Source of the DNA: CAVTSA01 sp963737225
GTDB taxonomy: Bacteria > Chloroflexota > Dormibacteria > Dormibacterales > Dormibacteraceae
Length of the DNA stretch: 64,000 nt
Assembly: GCA_963737225.1 (NCBI GenBank)
Contig: CAVTSA010000005.1
Coordinates: 62,001 to 126,000, forward strand
Direction of reading: 5' to 3'
Part shown: piece after piece, positions 8,953-16,708 of the stretch
How the letters are laid out: each line of letters starts with the position of its first letter
How positions within the stretch are numbered: position 1 is the stretch's first letter
Notes under the pieces: model-generated
Databases searched by the model: none
What the model was told of the DNA's origin: nothing
Seen by the model: the letters and a program-made list of their open reading frames with translations, nothing else
Translations under genes and position numbers: made by a program

Positions 8953-9548
8953 GCACTCCCAGGCCGCCAGCACCCTCACCGAAACCGCAGCCACCGAAGC
9001 CACCTGCGTCGACGACCGCAGACGTGACAGCCCAACTGATCCAGGAGATCCTCAATCAATTGCCCCCGCCTCAGGCAGCCGCGCTGCAGTCCCAGCCTGG
9101 TTTCTTCGCTCAGATCAGCGGAGTGGTGAGCTCGGCGGCGGACTACGCGCAACTGCTCGGCACCGCCGCCGGACCGCTCGGGCAATCGGCGGCGGAGACC
9201 GCGATCGGTGCGGTCGCGGCAGGGCAAGCGGCCGGCGACATAAGTCCCGGTCTGGCCGCAGAGCTGACGGCGTCGGCCGGCGCGACCACGGCCGGAATCG
9301 GGGCGATCATCGTGCTCACCCTGTCGGCGATCCTGGCCGTGTTGACGGCCGATTCCTCGTCCGGCACCAGCGAAGCCGCCGAGCTCGCGCAGCTCGCCCA
9401 GACGATCCAAAACATTCAGCAGGAACAGCTAGCCACCTATTGGCAGGCCAACCGCCAGGGGATCATGAGCAACTGGGATTCGCCAACCGGAGGACTCGGT
9501 ACCGACCTGGACAACCTGGTCAGTGAGGGAACCGGGGGAAGGATGTGA
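8949..9548 (+). CDS. Uncharacterised protein with Pro-rich start and one membrane helix
   Basis: A 199-residue product of the second gene in a three-gene coupled operon; its GTG overlaps the upstream stop (GTGA). The first 22 residues are proline-rich (STPRPPAPSPKPQPPKPP). Residues ~30-110 are Ala/Gln-rich helix, and ~115-135 form a membrane helix (AGIGAIIVLTLSAILAVLTA). A helix with regular Gln/Glu (ELAQLAQTIQNIQQEQLATY) and a soluble tail follow. No family recognised. It could anchor the upstream fibre-like protein or the downstream protein at the membrane, which is inference from operon order only. Confidence 0.65.
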   Translation: MSTPRPPAPSPKPQPPKPPASTTADVTAQLIQEILNQLPPPQAAALQSQPGFFAQISGVVSSAADYAQLLGTAAGPLGQSAAETAIGAVAAGQAAGDISPGLAAELTASAGATTAGIGAIIVLTLSAILAVLTADSSSGTSEAAELAQLAQTIQNIQQEQLATYWQANRQGIMSNWDSPTGGLGTDLDNLVSEGTGGRM

Positions 9549-10732
9549 AGGCCGGCGCCGCCGACTATCACAACCATGGCCTGGCCTTCGTCAACAGCCT
9601 TGTGCCTCCAATCACACCGCAGATGGAGGCCCAGGTCTACTGGGAGCGTCCCCTGGTCGAAGACCAGGTCCTCCAGATCGGCACCGTCCCCTATCCACAT
9701 CAAGGCGCGGTGCCCCCGGGGTCCTGGAGCGCCGGCTTGATCACGGGCTGGTTCGGAACCTTTCCGCAACCCGCCGCAGGACCAGCGCTCGGGGGGGACC
9801 CTTCGCAAATGGTTTTGGATCCCATTTCTACGTTGCCGTTCCTGCTCACCGGAATCGAGAGCTACCTGACCCTGGAATCGGTGGCCAACGTAATCGACCC
9901 CACCCTGCCGACGCTGAAGGACTACGTGACTGAATTCAAGAGCGATCTGACGAACTACGCAAGCTTTCTTGAGTCCCAGTTCGAGCTGCTCGCCAACGGC
10001 ATCGGCAAGTCCCATCTGCCCGCGGCGGGCGACATCACCAGCTTCCTCTGGTTCATCTCGGCCGTCGTCGGCGGGCATGCGTTCGTCGACCCTGCGCTCT
10101 TCTGGGGTGGCTCGGTACCAGACATCACCGCCCAGGTGCCGAGCAGCGGCAACCTCTGGAACGGCGTCTATGGCGCCGCCGACGCTTATCCGGTGTACGG
10201 CGACTACAACACCACGTTGCCGATCCCGGTCGGGGACAAGACGCCATCTTGCCTGGTCGACCTCGTCAACACCGAGAGCATGGTCGCCGATTTCCAACCG
10301 GTCTTCTCCAGTCCCACCAACCAGGAACAGATCATTCGCCTGTGGACGGTGCCCTGGGTTCAGAATCGGATCATCCTGGGCACGCTGGCGCGTTGGAAGA
10401 CGATCTTCCTGCTCAAGGGCGGCGATCACCTCTGGTCGGTCATCCAGAACTTGCGCGCACTGGCCGGGGAGGCGCCGCTGCCGAATCCGACGCTGGCGGA
10501 TGGATCGCTGGCAACCGGCAACTGGTCAATGCGGGAGCTGGCGGGTGCACTCGTCCAGGGCGGCTCGTTGGGATACTTCGAGGGCCTCCAGGGCGTCGGG
10601 GACATCTCGGTGACGCGGATGCTAGGCTTCATCGATGAGCTGGCCCGCGGGAACTGGGGGGCCCCGGTGCAGGAAACCACGCAGCCTATGAGCTTGCGCG
10701 ACCGGATGGCAGCCGTCGCCCTGGCCGTGTGA
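9545..10732 (+). CDS. Uncharacterised 395-residue protein, third gene of the coupled operon
   Basis: It starts with GTG at 9545, overlapping the previous stop by four bases. No family recognised. The sequence is rich in aromatic and Pro residues (YWERPLVEDQVLQIGTVPYP, GSWSAGLITGWFGTFPQP) and has several amphipathic segments (DITSFLWFISAVVGGHAF, IRLWTVPWVQNRIILG), but no signal peptide. The composition suggests a globular enzyme or toxin-like body rather than a fibre. Strict coupling with the repeat protein and the one-helix membrane protein implies the three act together, possibly as a surface or secreted complex. Confidence 0.65.
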   Translation: MKAGAADYHNHGLAFVNSLVPPITPQMEAQVYWERPLVEDQVLQIGTVPYPHQGAVPPGSWSAGLITGWFGTFPQPAAGPALGGDPSQMVLDPISTLPFLLTGIESYLTLESVANVIDPTLPTLKDYVTEFKSDLTNYASFLESQFELLANGIGKSHLPAAGDITSFLWFISAVVGGHAFVDPALFWGGSVPDITAQVPSSGNLWNGVYGAADAYPVYGDYNTTLPIPVGDKTPSCLVDLVNTESMVADFQPVFSSPTNQEQIIRLWTVPWVQNRIILGTLARWKTIFLLKGGDHLWSVIQNLRALAGEAPLPNPTLADGSLATGNWSMRELAGALVQGGSLGYFEGLQGVGDISVTRMLGFIDELARGNWGAPVQETTQPMSLRDRMAAVALAV

Positions 10733-10907
10733 CGATTTCGCAAACCGAGGCTTACATTGGCGATAGAGCTGGCGGAGCATCGGACCCTCGAGGCTGGCTT
10801 GACTTCTTTCCAGGCAGCTCACTACGATTCCATCGTCACGCGATTTCACTACTTTTCGCGCTACTTTCAAGATACAAACAGGTGTACCAAACGCGCCACG
10901 GTTCAGA

Positions 10908-11126
10908 ATGAACGGCGAATTGCCGACCAAATCCCGGAGCTTCCGACTATCCGACCAGGATCTAGAGCACATGACGCGGCTGCGAACCCGTCTGCCAGGT
11001 CGATCGCAAACGGACGTTATCTCGCTCTCGCTGACGCGTCTGCTGGCGTCCATCGAGAGAGACGAGCGCGTGCATCTGACGGCGCCCAGCGACGAGCAAC
11101 CGGACAATCCGCCGGACCACGGGTAA
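10908..11126 (+). CDS. Ribbon-helix-helix (CopG/Arc-like) small DNA-binding protein
   Basis: A 72-residue product starting at ATG 10908, without an obvious ribosome site. The core RSFRLSDQDLEHMTRLRTRL followed by SQTDVISLSLTRLLASIE has the beta-strand, helix, turn, helix pattern of ribbon-helix-helix proteins, and the RSFRLS strand would contact DNA. The acidic tail after it has no toxin-binding motif I recognise. No partner toxin gene follows; the next feature is a tRNA fragment. It could be an orphan antitoxin or a regulator of the upstream operon. Confidence 0.5.
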   Translation: MNGELPTKSRSFRLSDQDLEHMTRLRTRLPGRSQTDVISLSLTRLLASIERDERVHLTAPSDEQPDNPPDHG

Positions 11127-11212
11127 CCAAACTGGCGTCAGATTTGCCGTCACGACCGCGGCCTGAGGTCGTAACTCGGACGTTCTTATCCGAGTATTGA
11201 ATTCAAAACTGG

Positions 11213-11257
11213 TGGTGGGCCCGGCAGGGATCGAACCAACGACCAGAGGATTATGAG
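11213..11257 (-). tRNA. 3' half of tRNA-Met/Ile2 (CAT), att-like fragment
   Basis: Read on the minus strand, the sequence runs from the anticodon loop CTCATAA through the T-arm (TTGGTTCGATCCC) and acceptor 3' strand to an encoded CCA. The bases upstream cannot pair with the anticodon 3' stem (TCCTC), so the 5' half is absent. Anticodon-loop-to-CCA is the typical core of tyrosine-recombinase attachment sites, so this is most likely the attachment-site scar of an integrated element. It is not a functional tRNA. Confidence 0.75.
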
Positions 11258-11717
11258 TGCCTGGCGGGCCGAATTCCAGGTGGGCGCCGGTGGGCTCCGA
11301 GAGTTCAACTGGTCCCTGGCCGTACCGGCTGCTCCCGAGCTCGCTGCTGTACCCATTGCTGCACTGGCGCGCGGCGGCAGCCGGATCTTGTCGGCCATGA
11401 GCTAGAGGTCGACACGGAGCCCGGCCACCGGGGGCTGTGGCGGTCATTCGACCGGTGAGGGAGATCGTGCACGGTCCCGCAAAATGGTGGCGCGGGTCCG
11501 GGAAGGTTCGTGTGTTGTCGCGCGCTGTTGCTCCGATCTCGGAGCAGCCACATGACGTGTCGTGCGGGGGCCCGGCGAGGCTTGCCGTGCCTTTGCGACC
11601 GTGACCCACCGCGTTGCCCCCCAACCGATTCCCTACATGGAAATCGGTTGGGTCGGGATCGACCCCTGATCGGGTTGTTCCGGGGTTGCCGGCGGCCGGG
11701 ACCTGCTTGCTGGCTGG
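11258..11717. other. Intergenic stretch with a ~160-base repeat also seen at 24.27-24.42 kb
   Basis: From about 11468 to 11625 the sequence aligns with 24266-24415; both begin with GCACGGTCCCG and share GATCTCGG and TTGCCGTGCCT blocks. A shorter piece beginning GCACGGTCCCGAAA also occurs near 14680. No coding potential is convincing in any copy. Two of the copies lie within ~600 bases of a tRNA fragment, so they may be worn ends of the same kind of integrated element. Confidence 0.45.
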
Positions 11718-12197
11718 TTACGCGGTGACCAGTTCGGCGAGGTGGGCCAGCGAGTTGGTCAGATGATCTGGGGCAAACGGGGGGAATGGGAATGGGAGTC
11801 GCTGGCGGAGAGGGTCGGGGACTGCCGACCAGTCATAGGAGAGGGTGACCTCGGTCCCGGATGATCCGCCAGGGGCCAGGTCGTAACGCCAGATGTGGCC
11901 GATGATCTGCGGGCCGCCATCGCCCGTGTCCATACCCGGCTCCCAGGAGATGGCGCGTGGCGGGTCGAACACTTGCACCCGGTTGGCCATCCGGTAGTGG
12001 CCGCCGGGGGCGTTGTCGTTGTACATGGCCATCCGGAACACCTGGCCCCTCTCCGTCAGGTGCTGGCTGTCGAGGGGCTCGCGGACCCACCCGGTACCGT
12101 CAATCGCGGCGTGCGTAGCGGGGTCGGCGAGGACCCCGAAGATCGCCTCGGCGGGGGCGTTGATGATCGTGGTCGCGCTGATGGTTTCGTCGGTCAT
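11718..12197 (-). CDS. SRPBCC-family protein (polyketide cyclase/START-like)
   Basis: A helix-grip-fold protein of ~159 residues that probably binds a hydrophobic ligand. The start at 12197 follows GAGGAGG. The family pattern is clear: ISATTIINAPAEAIFGVLAD at the start, then REPLDSQHLTERGQVFRM, PRAISWEPGMDTGDG and GTEVTLSYDWS, with a C-terminal helix DHLTNSLAHLAELV. A second in-frame ATG at 12275 (MTGSTKQTRAP) also has an AAGGAG site and would add 26 low-complexity residues. It lies downstream of the ECF sigma gene on the same strand, about 210 bases away. Confidence 0.85.
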   Translation of the reverse strand: MTDETISATTIINAPAEAIFGVLADPATHAAIDGTGWVREPLDSQHLTERGQVFRMAMYNDNAPGGHYRMANRVQVFDPPRAISWEPGMDTGDGGPQIIGHIWRYDLAPGGSSGTEVTLSYDWSAVPDPLRQRLPFPFPPFAPDHLTNSLAHLAELVTA

Positions 12198-12405
12198 AGT
12201 GGAGCCTCCTCGTGAACTCAGATGGGTACCGGATCTGACGCCCGGCGCCCGAGTCTGCTTGGTGCTGCCAGTCATCTGCTTCTCCTTCCCTGGGCGATCC
12301 GCGAGATCGGGGACTGCTCTTGCACCAAAAGGACGAACGGTGGAGCGGGCACAGGACATATCCGAGGAAAAAGCCAGGCAAGGAAAACGAGAGACCAGAA
12401 CGCGG

Positions 12406-13668
12406 TCAGCCGAGCTTGGACCGCACCTTGCGCAGACGGCTCTGCAGGAGGTGCTGTTCGACCTCGCTGGGCGCCAGGGTCACCGCGGCGTGAAGTTCTC
12501 CGGCCGCGTCGCTCGCGCGGCCGAGCCGGCACAGGTTGTCCGCCAGGGCGGCGTGCCACAGATGGGAGTACTCCAGGCCGGCGATAGTCTTCAGGGCAGC
12601 CAATCCCACCTCGGGGCCGTCGCGCTCGGTAACCGCGACCGCCCGGTTGAGCGCCACCACCGGGCTGGCGGTGATTGACCCGAGCAAGTCGTAGAGGCCG
12701 ACGATCCGGTCCCAGTCCGTCTCCTGCCAGCTGAAAGCGGTCGAGTGGGCCGCGGCAAGGTGAGCCTGGATCTGATAGGGCCCGGCGACCCCGCCGGACC
12801 GGGTCACCGCCTCGGACAGCCACGCCGACCCCTCGGCGATCGCGGCTCGGTTCCAGCGGGTGCGGTCCTGGTCGCACAGGGTCACCGGGTTACCCTCGGC
12901 GTCGGTGCGGGCGGGGGTGCGGGCCGAAGTCAGCAGCAACAGGGCAAGCAGGGACAATGCCTCGGGTTGGCCGGGCATCAGGCTGGCCAGCAAGCGAGAC
13001 AGCCGGATCGCCTCGGCCTCGAGATCGACCCGAGCCACAGCGTTCCCGCCGGTCGGGGCGTGGGCCTCGGTGGCGATCAGGTACACCACCGCCAGCACCG
13101 CGGCCAGCCGGCCGGGAAGCTCGGGGTCGGCGGGGATCGCGTAGGGGATGCGGGCCGTGGCGATCTTGGAGCGGGCCCGCACCAGGCGCTTGGCCATGGT
13201 GGCCTCAGGCACCAGGAAGGCGCGGGCGATAGCCGGCACCTCGAGGCGGGCCAGGGTGCGCAGTGAGAGCGCCACCTGGGCCTCACGGCCAAGCGCCGGG
13301 TGGCAGCAGGTGAAGATCAGGCGCAGCATGTCGTCGCGCAGAGACGTCTCTGGCTCTATTGCCTCGATCGCCTCCTCGATCGGGTCCGGTGTGGCGCCTG
13401 TTCCCCACCGGAACGCGGCGGCCTCCTTGGCCGCCCGAGCTGACTCGCGTCGCAGCAGGTCAAGCGCCTTGCGGCAGGCCACCACCGCCAGCCAGGCGCG
13501 CGGGTTGTCAGGGATCCCCGTTCTGGGCCAGGCATCCAGGGCGGTGATCGTGGCCTCGGAGAGCGCGTCCTCCGCGACGGCCAGGTCGCCGATGGTCCTG
13601 GCCAGCGTCGCCAGCACCCTGGGACCTTCTCCTTTCAGCACCTCGACCAGAGTGCCGGTGGCGTCCAT
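12406..13668 (-). CDS. RNA polymerase ECF sigma factor with C-terminal helical extension (ECF42-type)
   Basis: A 420-residue alternative sigma factor. Region 2 is at residues ~10-75 (TIGDLAVAEDALSEATITAL, NPRAWLAVVACRKALDLLRR) and region 4 at ~115-170 (MLRLIFTCCHPALGREAQVA, EVPAIARAFLVPEATMAKRL). A long helical, TPR-like C-terminal part follows (~180-415), as in ECF42-type factors. These are typically encoded beside a YCII/DGPF protein instead of an anti-sigma factor, and that arrangement is present here: the YCII stop lies 10 bases before this start. The C-terminal extension probably takes part in activity control. Confidence 0.93.
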   Translation of the reverse strand: MDATGTLVEVLKGEGPRVLATLARTIGDLAVAEDALSEATITALDAWPRTGIPDNPRAWLAVVACRKALDLLRRESARAAKEAAAFRWGTGATPDPIEEAIEAIEPETSLRDDMLRLIFTCCHPALGREAQVALSLRTLARLEVPAIARAFLVPEATMAKRLVRARSKIATARIPYAIPADPELPGRLAAVLAVVYLIATEAHAPTGGNAVARVDLEAEAIRLSRLLASLMPGQPEALSLLALLLLTSARTPARTDAEGNPVTLCDQDRTRWNRAAIAEGSAWLSEAVTRSGGVAGPYQIQAHLAAAHSTAFSWQETDWDRIVGLYDLLGSITASPVVALNRAVAVTERDGPEVGLAALKTIAGLEYSHLWHAALADNLCRLGRASDAAGELHAAVTLAPSEVEQHLLQSRLRKVRSKLG

Positions 13669-13678
13669 GCCGGAGTGC

Positions 13679-14038
13679 CTAGGCGTGAGCTGGCGCTACC
13701 GGGCGAAGCTCGACCTTCCCCCGCCAGGCGGCCGGGATCTGCGCCGCCCACGCGATGGCCTCGTCCAGGTCAGCCGCGTCCAGCAGGAAGTACCCGGCCA
13801 AGACCTCCTTCGCCTCAGCGTAAGGGCCGTCGGTCACCAGGACGTCCCCGCCCTTGCCGCCCGAGACCGTAATGGTGGTCGACATGGTCACCGAGTACAG
13901 GGCTTCGCCGCCGCGCATGACCCCGGCCTCGGTAGCCCGCCGGGCGAACTCCGTGTACTCGGGGGTGGACTCCATATCCGGCACCGAGTCCCATTGGTGG
14001 TCCCGGTCGTAGTAGCACAAGGCCACATACAGCGTCAT
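13679..14038 (-). CDS. YCII (DGPF)-family protein, partner of the ECF sigma factor
   Basis: A small alpha/beta protein of 119 residues starting at 14038 after AAGGAG. The family signature DGPYAEAKEVLAGYFLLDAA is complete, followed by DEAIAWAAQIP. YCII proteins are ferredoxin-like and often sit with ECF42-type sigma factors. The name of the group comes from the DGPF/DGPY motif seen here. It is the first gene of a two-gene operon with the sigma factor (gap of 10 bases). Its biochemical role is not established; it may sense or process a small molecule for the sigma factor. Confidence 0.92.
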   Translation of the reverse strand: MTLYVALCYYDRDHQWDSVPDMESTPEYTEFARRATEAGVMRGGEALYSVTMSTTITVSGGKGGDVLVTDGPYAEAKEVLAGYFLLDAADLDEAIAWAAQIPAAWRGKVELRPVAPAHA

Positions 14039-14124
14039 CGTCGAGACTCCTTCCCGTTCAGGCGTCCATGCCATACCGCTTCATTTGGACCCGGAAGACG
14101 CCACTTTAGTTGTCGGGTAGGAGG

Positions 14125-14509
14125 CTATGCCAGCCGCCGTCGCGCCTGACCAGCAGCTAGGTCGTGCGCACCAGGCGCTCGCTTGCGACGGCGTTCTGCC
14201 CACGGGAAGATGATCCCGTCCTCGCTGACCCCGATGGCCGCGTCGCCAGAAAGAAAGCGGACGTTCACCGGTCGGGCAACCACCCGCGACCCGTTGAGCG
14301 GGCCCGCGAACGCCGCAGCCATACTGGTGCGGATCTCCTCACGGTCCTTCTTGTAGACGCCGGGCTGGATCACGCTGGCGTCCTCGGTGTGGTCGGCCGC
14401 GAACGTTTCGGCGTCGCCGGCTTCCCACGCCCGGTACAAGCACGCTAGGACGTCAAGAAACGGCCTGCCGGTCGGCGTCGGACCCTGCCGTGGTGGTCTT
14501 GCTGGTCAT
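14125..14509 (-). pseudogene. SnoaL-like / SgcJ-EcaC family protein, broken
   Basis: The ATG at 14509 follows GGAGGAGA and gives MTSKTTTAGSDADRQAV, then a frameshift. The main frame continues as YRAWEAGDAETFAADHTEDA, VYKKDREEIRTSMAAAF, RVVARPVNVRFLSGDAAIGV, the pattern of the NTF2-like SgcJ/EcaC (DUF4440) family. A second shift near 14200 brings in VASERLVRTT, then an in-frame TAG and LLVRRDGGW, which would be the normal family ending. Two frameshifts plus a stop make this a dead gene. Such genes often lie beside ECF42/YCII pairs. Confidence 0.75.
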
Positions 14510-14969
14510 CGGTCTCCTCCTCGTTGCTCTTCGCTTTGGTCGCGAGGGTCACCCGCATCGTTGGCCCCGGCTGCTACACGTGAGCAATCCAGGCGTCCCC
14601 GCGTGTTCGGCGTCCACCCCGCAGCAGCCCTTGGCGGCACAACGCCAGGAAGCAGGAGGCGGGCGCGCTTGGTCGGGTAGGCGCACGGTCCCGAAAGATG
14701 CGGGCAGGCATCTGCGGTGGCCCGTGGGGTGTCATTCGGTGCCATCCCGGAGTTCGGCCTGCGCTGATTTGGTGTTGTCGGCTGTCGGCTGGTGGTGGGG
14801 CTCACCGCGGAGGCCGTGACCTCCCTCGTGACCTCCCAGCGCGGGCGTCCTTCGGAGTTGGCCCTCCCTCCCCGTCGCCACGCGGACGGCTTGACCCGGC
14901 CTCGCCGTCAGTCCCGGCGTGTGCCGGCGCCGAGCGGGTCACCAAGATATTCCGGCTATCCTCCTCGCG
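14510..14969. other. Intergenic stretch without a supported gene
   Basis: No coding frame shows a domain. It holds the partial GCACGGTCCCGAAA repeat near 14680 and a tandem pair of GTGACCTCC-type words near 14815-14840, the same pair type as at 2176-2198. Confidence 0.4.
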
Positions 14970-15661
14970 ATGGCAGAAGGAGAACTCGGGACGGAGCAGG
15001 TCGCGCTGCGTTTCCGTGAGCGCGGGCGCGAGATCACCCGTCTGGAAGGGTTCAGTGACTGCTCATTCGGTTTCGCCGTCACCCTACTGGTGATTTCCCT
15101 TGAGGTACCCGGCTCTTTCGCGCAGCTGCTGCGGCTGATGGCGGGGTACCCGTGTTCGCAATCACCTTCACGATGCTCGCCTATATCTGGTACACGCAGT
15201 ACCGCTTCTATCGGCGGTTCGGCGTCGAGGACGGCCGGACGGTGGTACTGAATATGGCGCTGCTATTCGTGGTGCTTATCTACGTGTGCCCCCTAAAGTT
15301 CATGTTTTCGACGCTGATCCTGCAGCGGCCGGAGAGTGCCTTCGAGGCGCGCGGTCTCTACGTCATTTACGGGCTTGGATTTTTCGCCGTCTTCCTGCTG
15401 ATCGGATTGCTCTACCTGAACGGGCTCCGCCAGGCTGATCGGCTGCAGCTGACCAGCTTCGAGCGGGTCATGACCCGGGGCTGGATCGAGGACCAGTGGC
15501 TCATCGCGTCGGTTGGCCTCATCTCCGTGCTGCTGGCGTTGATCGTGCCCGACTTCCTCCTCTGGCTCCCCGGCGCGTGGTACTTCGCGATCGTGGGGGT
15601 GCGGACGGCTAGAGAATTGCGGAGGCGGCGCCAGCGGCGCGTCGCGGTCCAGCAGCGCTAG
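14970..15661 (+). pseudogene. TMEM175/DUF1211-like membrane protein (K+ channel type), frameshifted
   Basis: The N-terminal frame from ATG 14970 reads RLEGFSDCSFGFAVTLLVIS, the FSD signature of the first helix in TMEM175-type potassium channels (usually RxxxFSD). The frame then shifts by one base near 15145. The second frame carries FAITFTMLAYIWYTQYRFYR, LLFVVLIYVCPLKFMFSTL, a long hydrophobic helix (YVIYGLGFFAVFLLIGLLYL) and a last pair of helices. Six membrane segments are expected and about five to six are visible. If the shift is real, the protein is lost; if it is a base-calling error, this is an intact channel. Confidence 0.75.
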
Positions 15662-15675
15662 ATCTGGATCACCCG

Positions 15676-16008
15676 GTGCCGCGGTCGATCTCCGCGATCC
15701 GCAGCTCCCTGGAGGTGGATCGACGCGGCGTTCGCGGAAGAGTATTCCGGCCGACAGATGTCGTGCCCGAGGAGCTCGCGCGCTGCCGCCTGGTCGCCGA
15801 GATGTGGATCTATCCGGACGGCCAGCGGGTGTTGAAGCGCTCGACCCGCAGCGAACCGGTGAGGCATTCCCAGCTCGCCGCCGAGGTCCGTGCCTTCCTG
15901 GGCGGCCGCGGTATCGAGATCTCCGGGGAGCAGCCGACGAAGATGCGGAAGGCGCTCGAATGCTTTCTCGATCTGCGTGCGGTCAAGTTGGACCCTCGTA
16001 CGCCGTAA
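15676..16008 (+). CDS. Uncharacterised 110-residue protein
   Basis: It starts with GTG at 15676, 15 bases after the preceding stop, so it was probably cotranscribed with the TMEM175-like gene. No family recognised. The middle (ARCRLVAEMWIYPDGQRVLK) and the end (SQLAAEVRAFLGGRGIEISG, TKMRKALECFLDL) look like genuine alpha/beta coding sequence. There is no signal peptide or membrane segment. Confidence 0.45.
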   Translation: MPRSISAIRSSLEVDRRGVRGRVFRPTDVVPEELARCRLVAEMWIYPDGQRVLKRSTRSEPVRHSQLAAEVRAFLGGRGIEISGEQPTKMRKALECFLDLRAVKLDPRTP

Positions 16009-16708
16009 CGGTATTCGAGTTCAGAACGGGCGGTGTGCCCCGTGCTGCTGAGCTTCGTTTGATCTGCGCTCTCGGCCGGAGGTTACGGCCGGTGTTTGGC
16101 AGGTGAGGAACCGTATGGCACACGGATGGCACACCGTTAGCTGCTCGAAGGCGTGCGGAAATAGCTTGCGATAAGTGCGCGCGGTCCTCAACCACCGCCC
16201 CGGCTGTCTGGTAGCCGGCGGCTCCCACGTGAGCAGCGGGGGTTGGTTTGATGTCCATGACTCCTGACCGCGCTCCAGGCGCAGTGCTCCAGCTACCAAG
16301 AGTGGAGTAGCTCGTAGTCACCGGACACAATGGCGCCGAGCCGAAAAAGAGCGTTTGCGAGCGCTCGGCGAGCATGCCCAATATGCCTCTCGTGGGTTCG
16401 CACGGGCGAGCGAGCTAGCCGATCCCAGTCCGCCTGTGGCCCTCGTCCATGAAGCAAGAACGGCTCGGCATTGGTATCCGGATCGTGAAAAAACATCTCG
16501 ATCAAACCTCCTATGTGGGAATCGTGCCGCCGAGCTGGGCGATGCGTCATCGGAAGAGGGGTCTGATTTTTTGAGAAGGGAAGTCGCAGATTTGGGACTC
16601 AAGCGATGTACGCTCCCCCCCACTGCGAGATGGCTAGAGAGGGAGCCTTGAGGAGGCCCCGGCAGACTGCTGGAGCGGAGCCGCGAGCTAGCGGAGGTCG
16701 ACGCGTGT
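16009..16708. other. Intergenic stretch; weak start region of the LuxR relic
   Basis: No independent gene is supported. A paired word (TGGCACACGGATGGCACACCG) lies near 16114-16134. Just before 16709, codons in frame with the LuxR-type gene read LLERSRELAEVDAC, the usual opening of this family, but they run into a TGA at 16649 without a clear start codon. A further small lesion at the 5' end is therefore likely. Confidence 0.4.
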
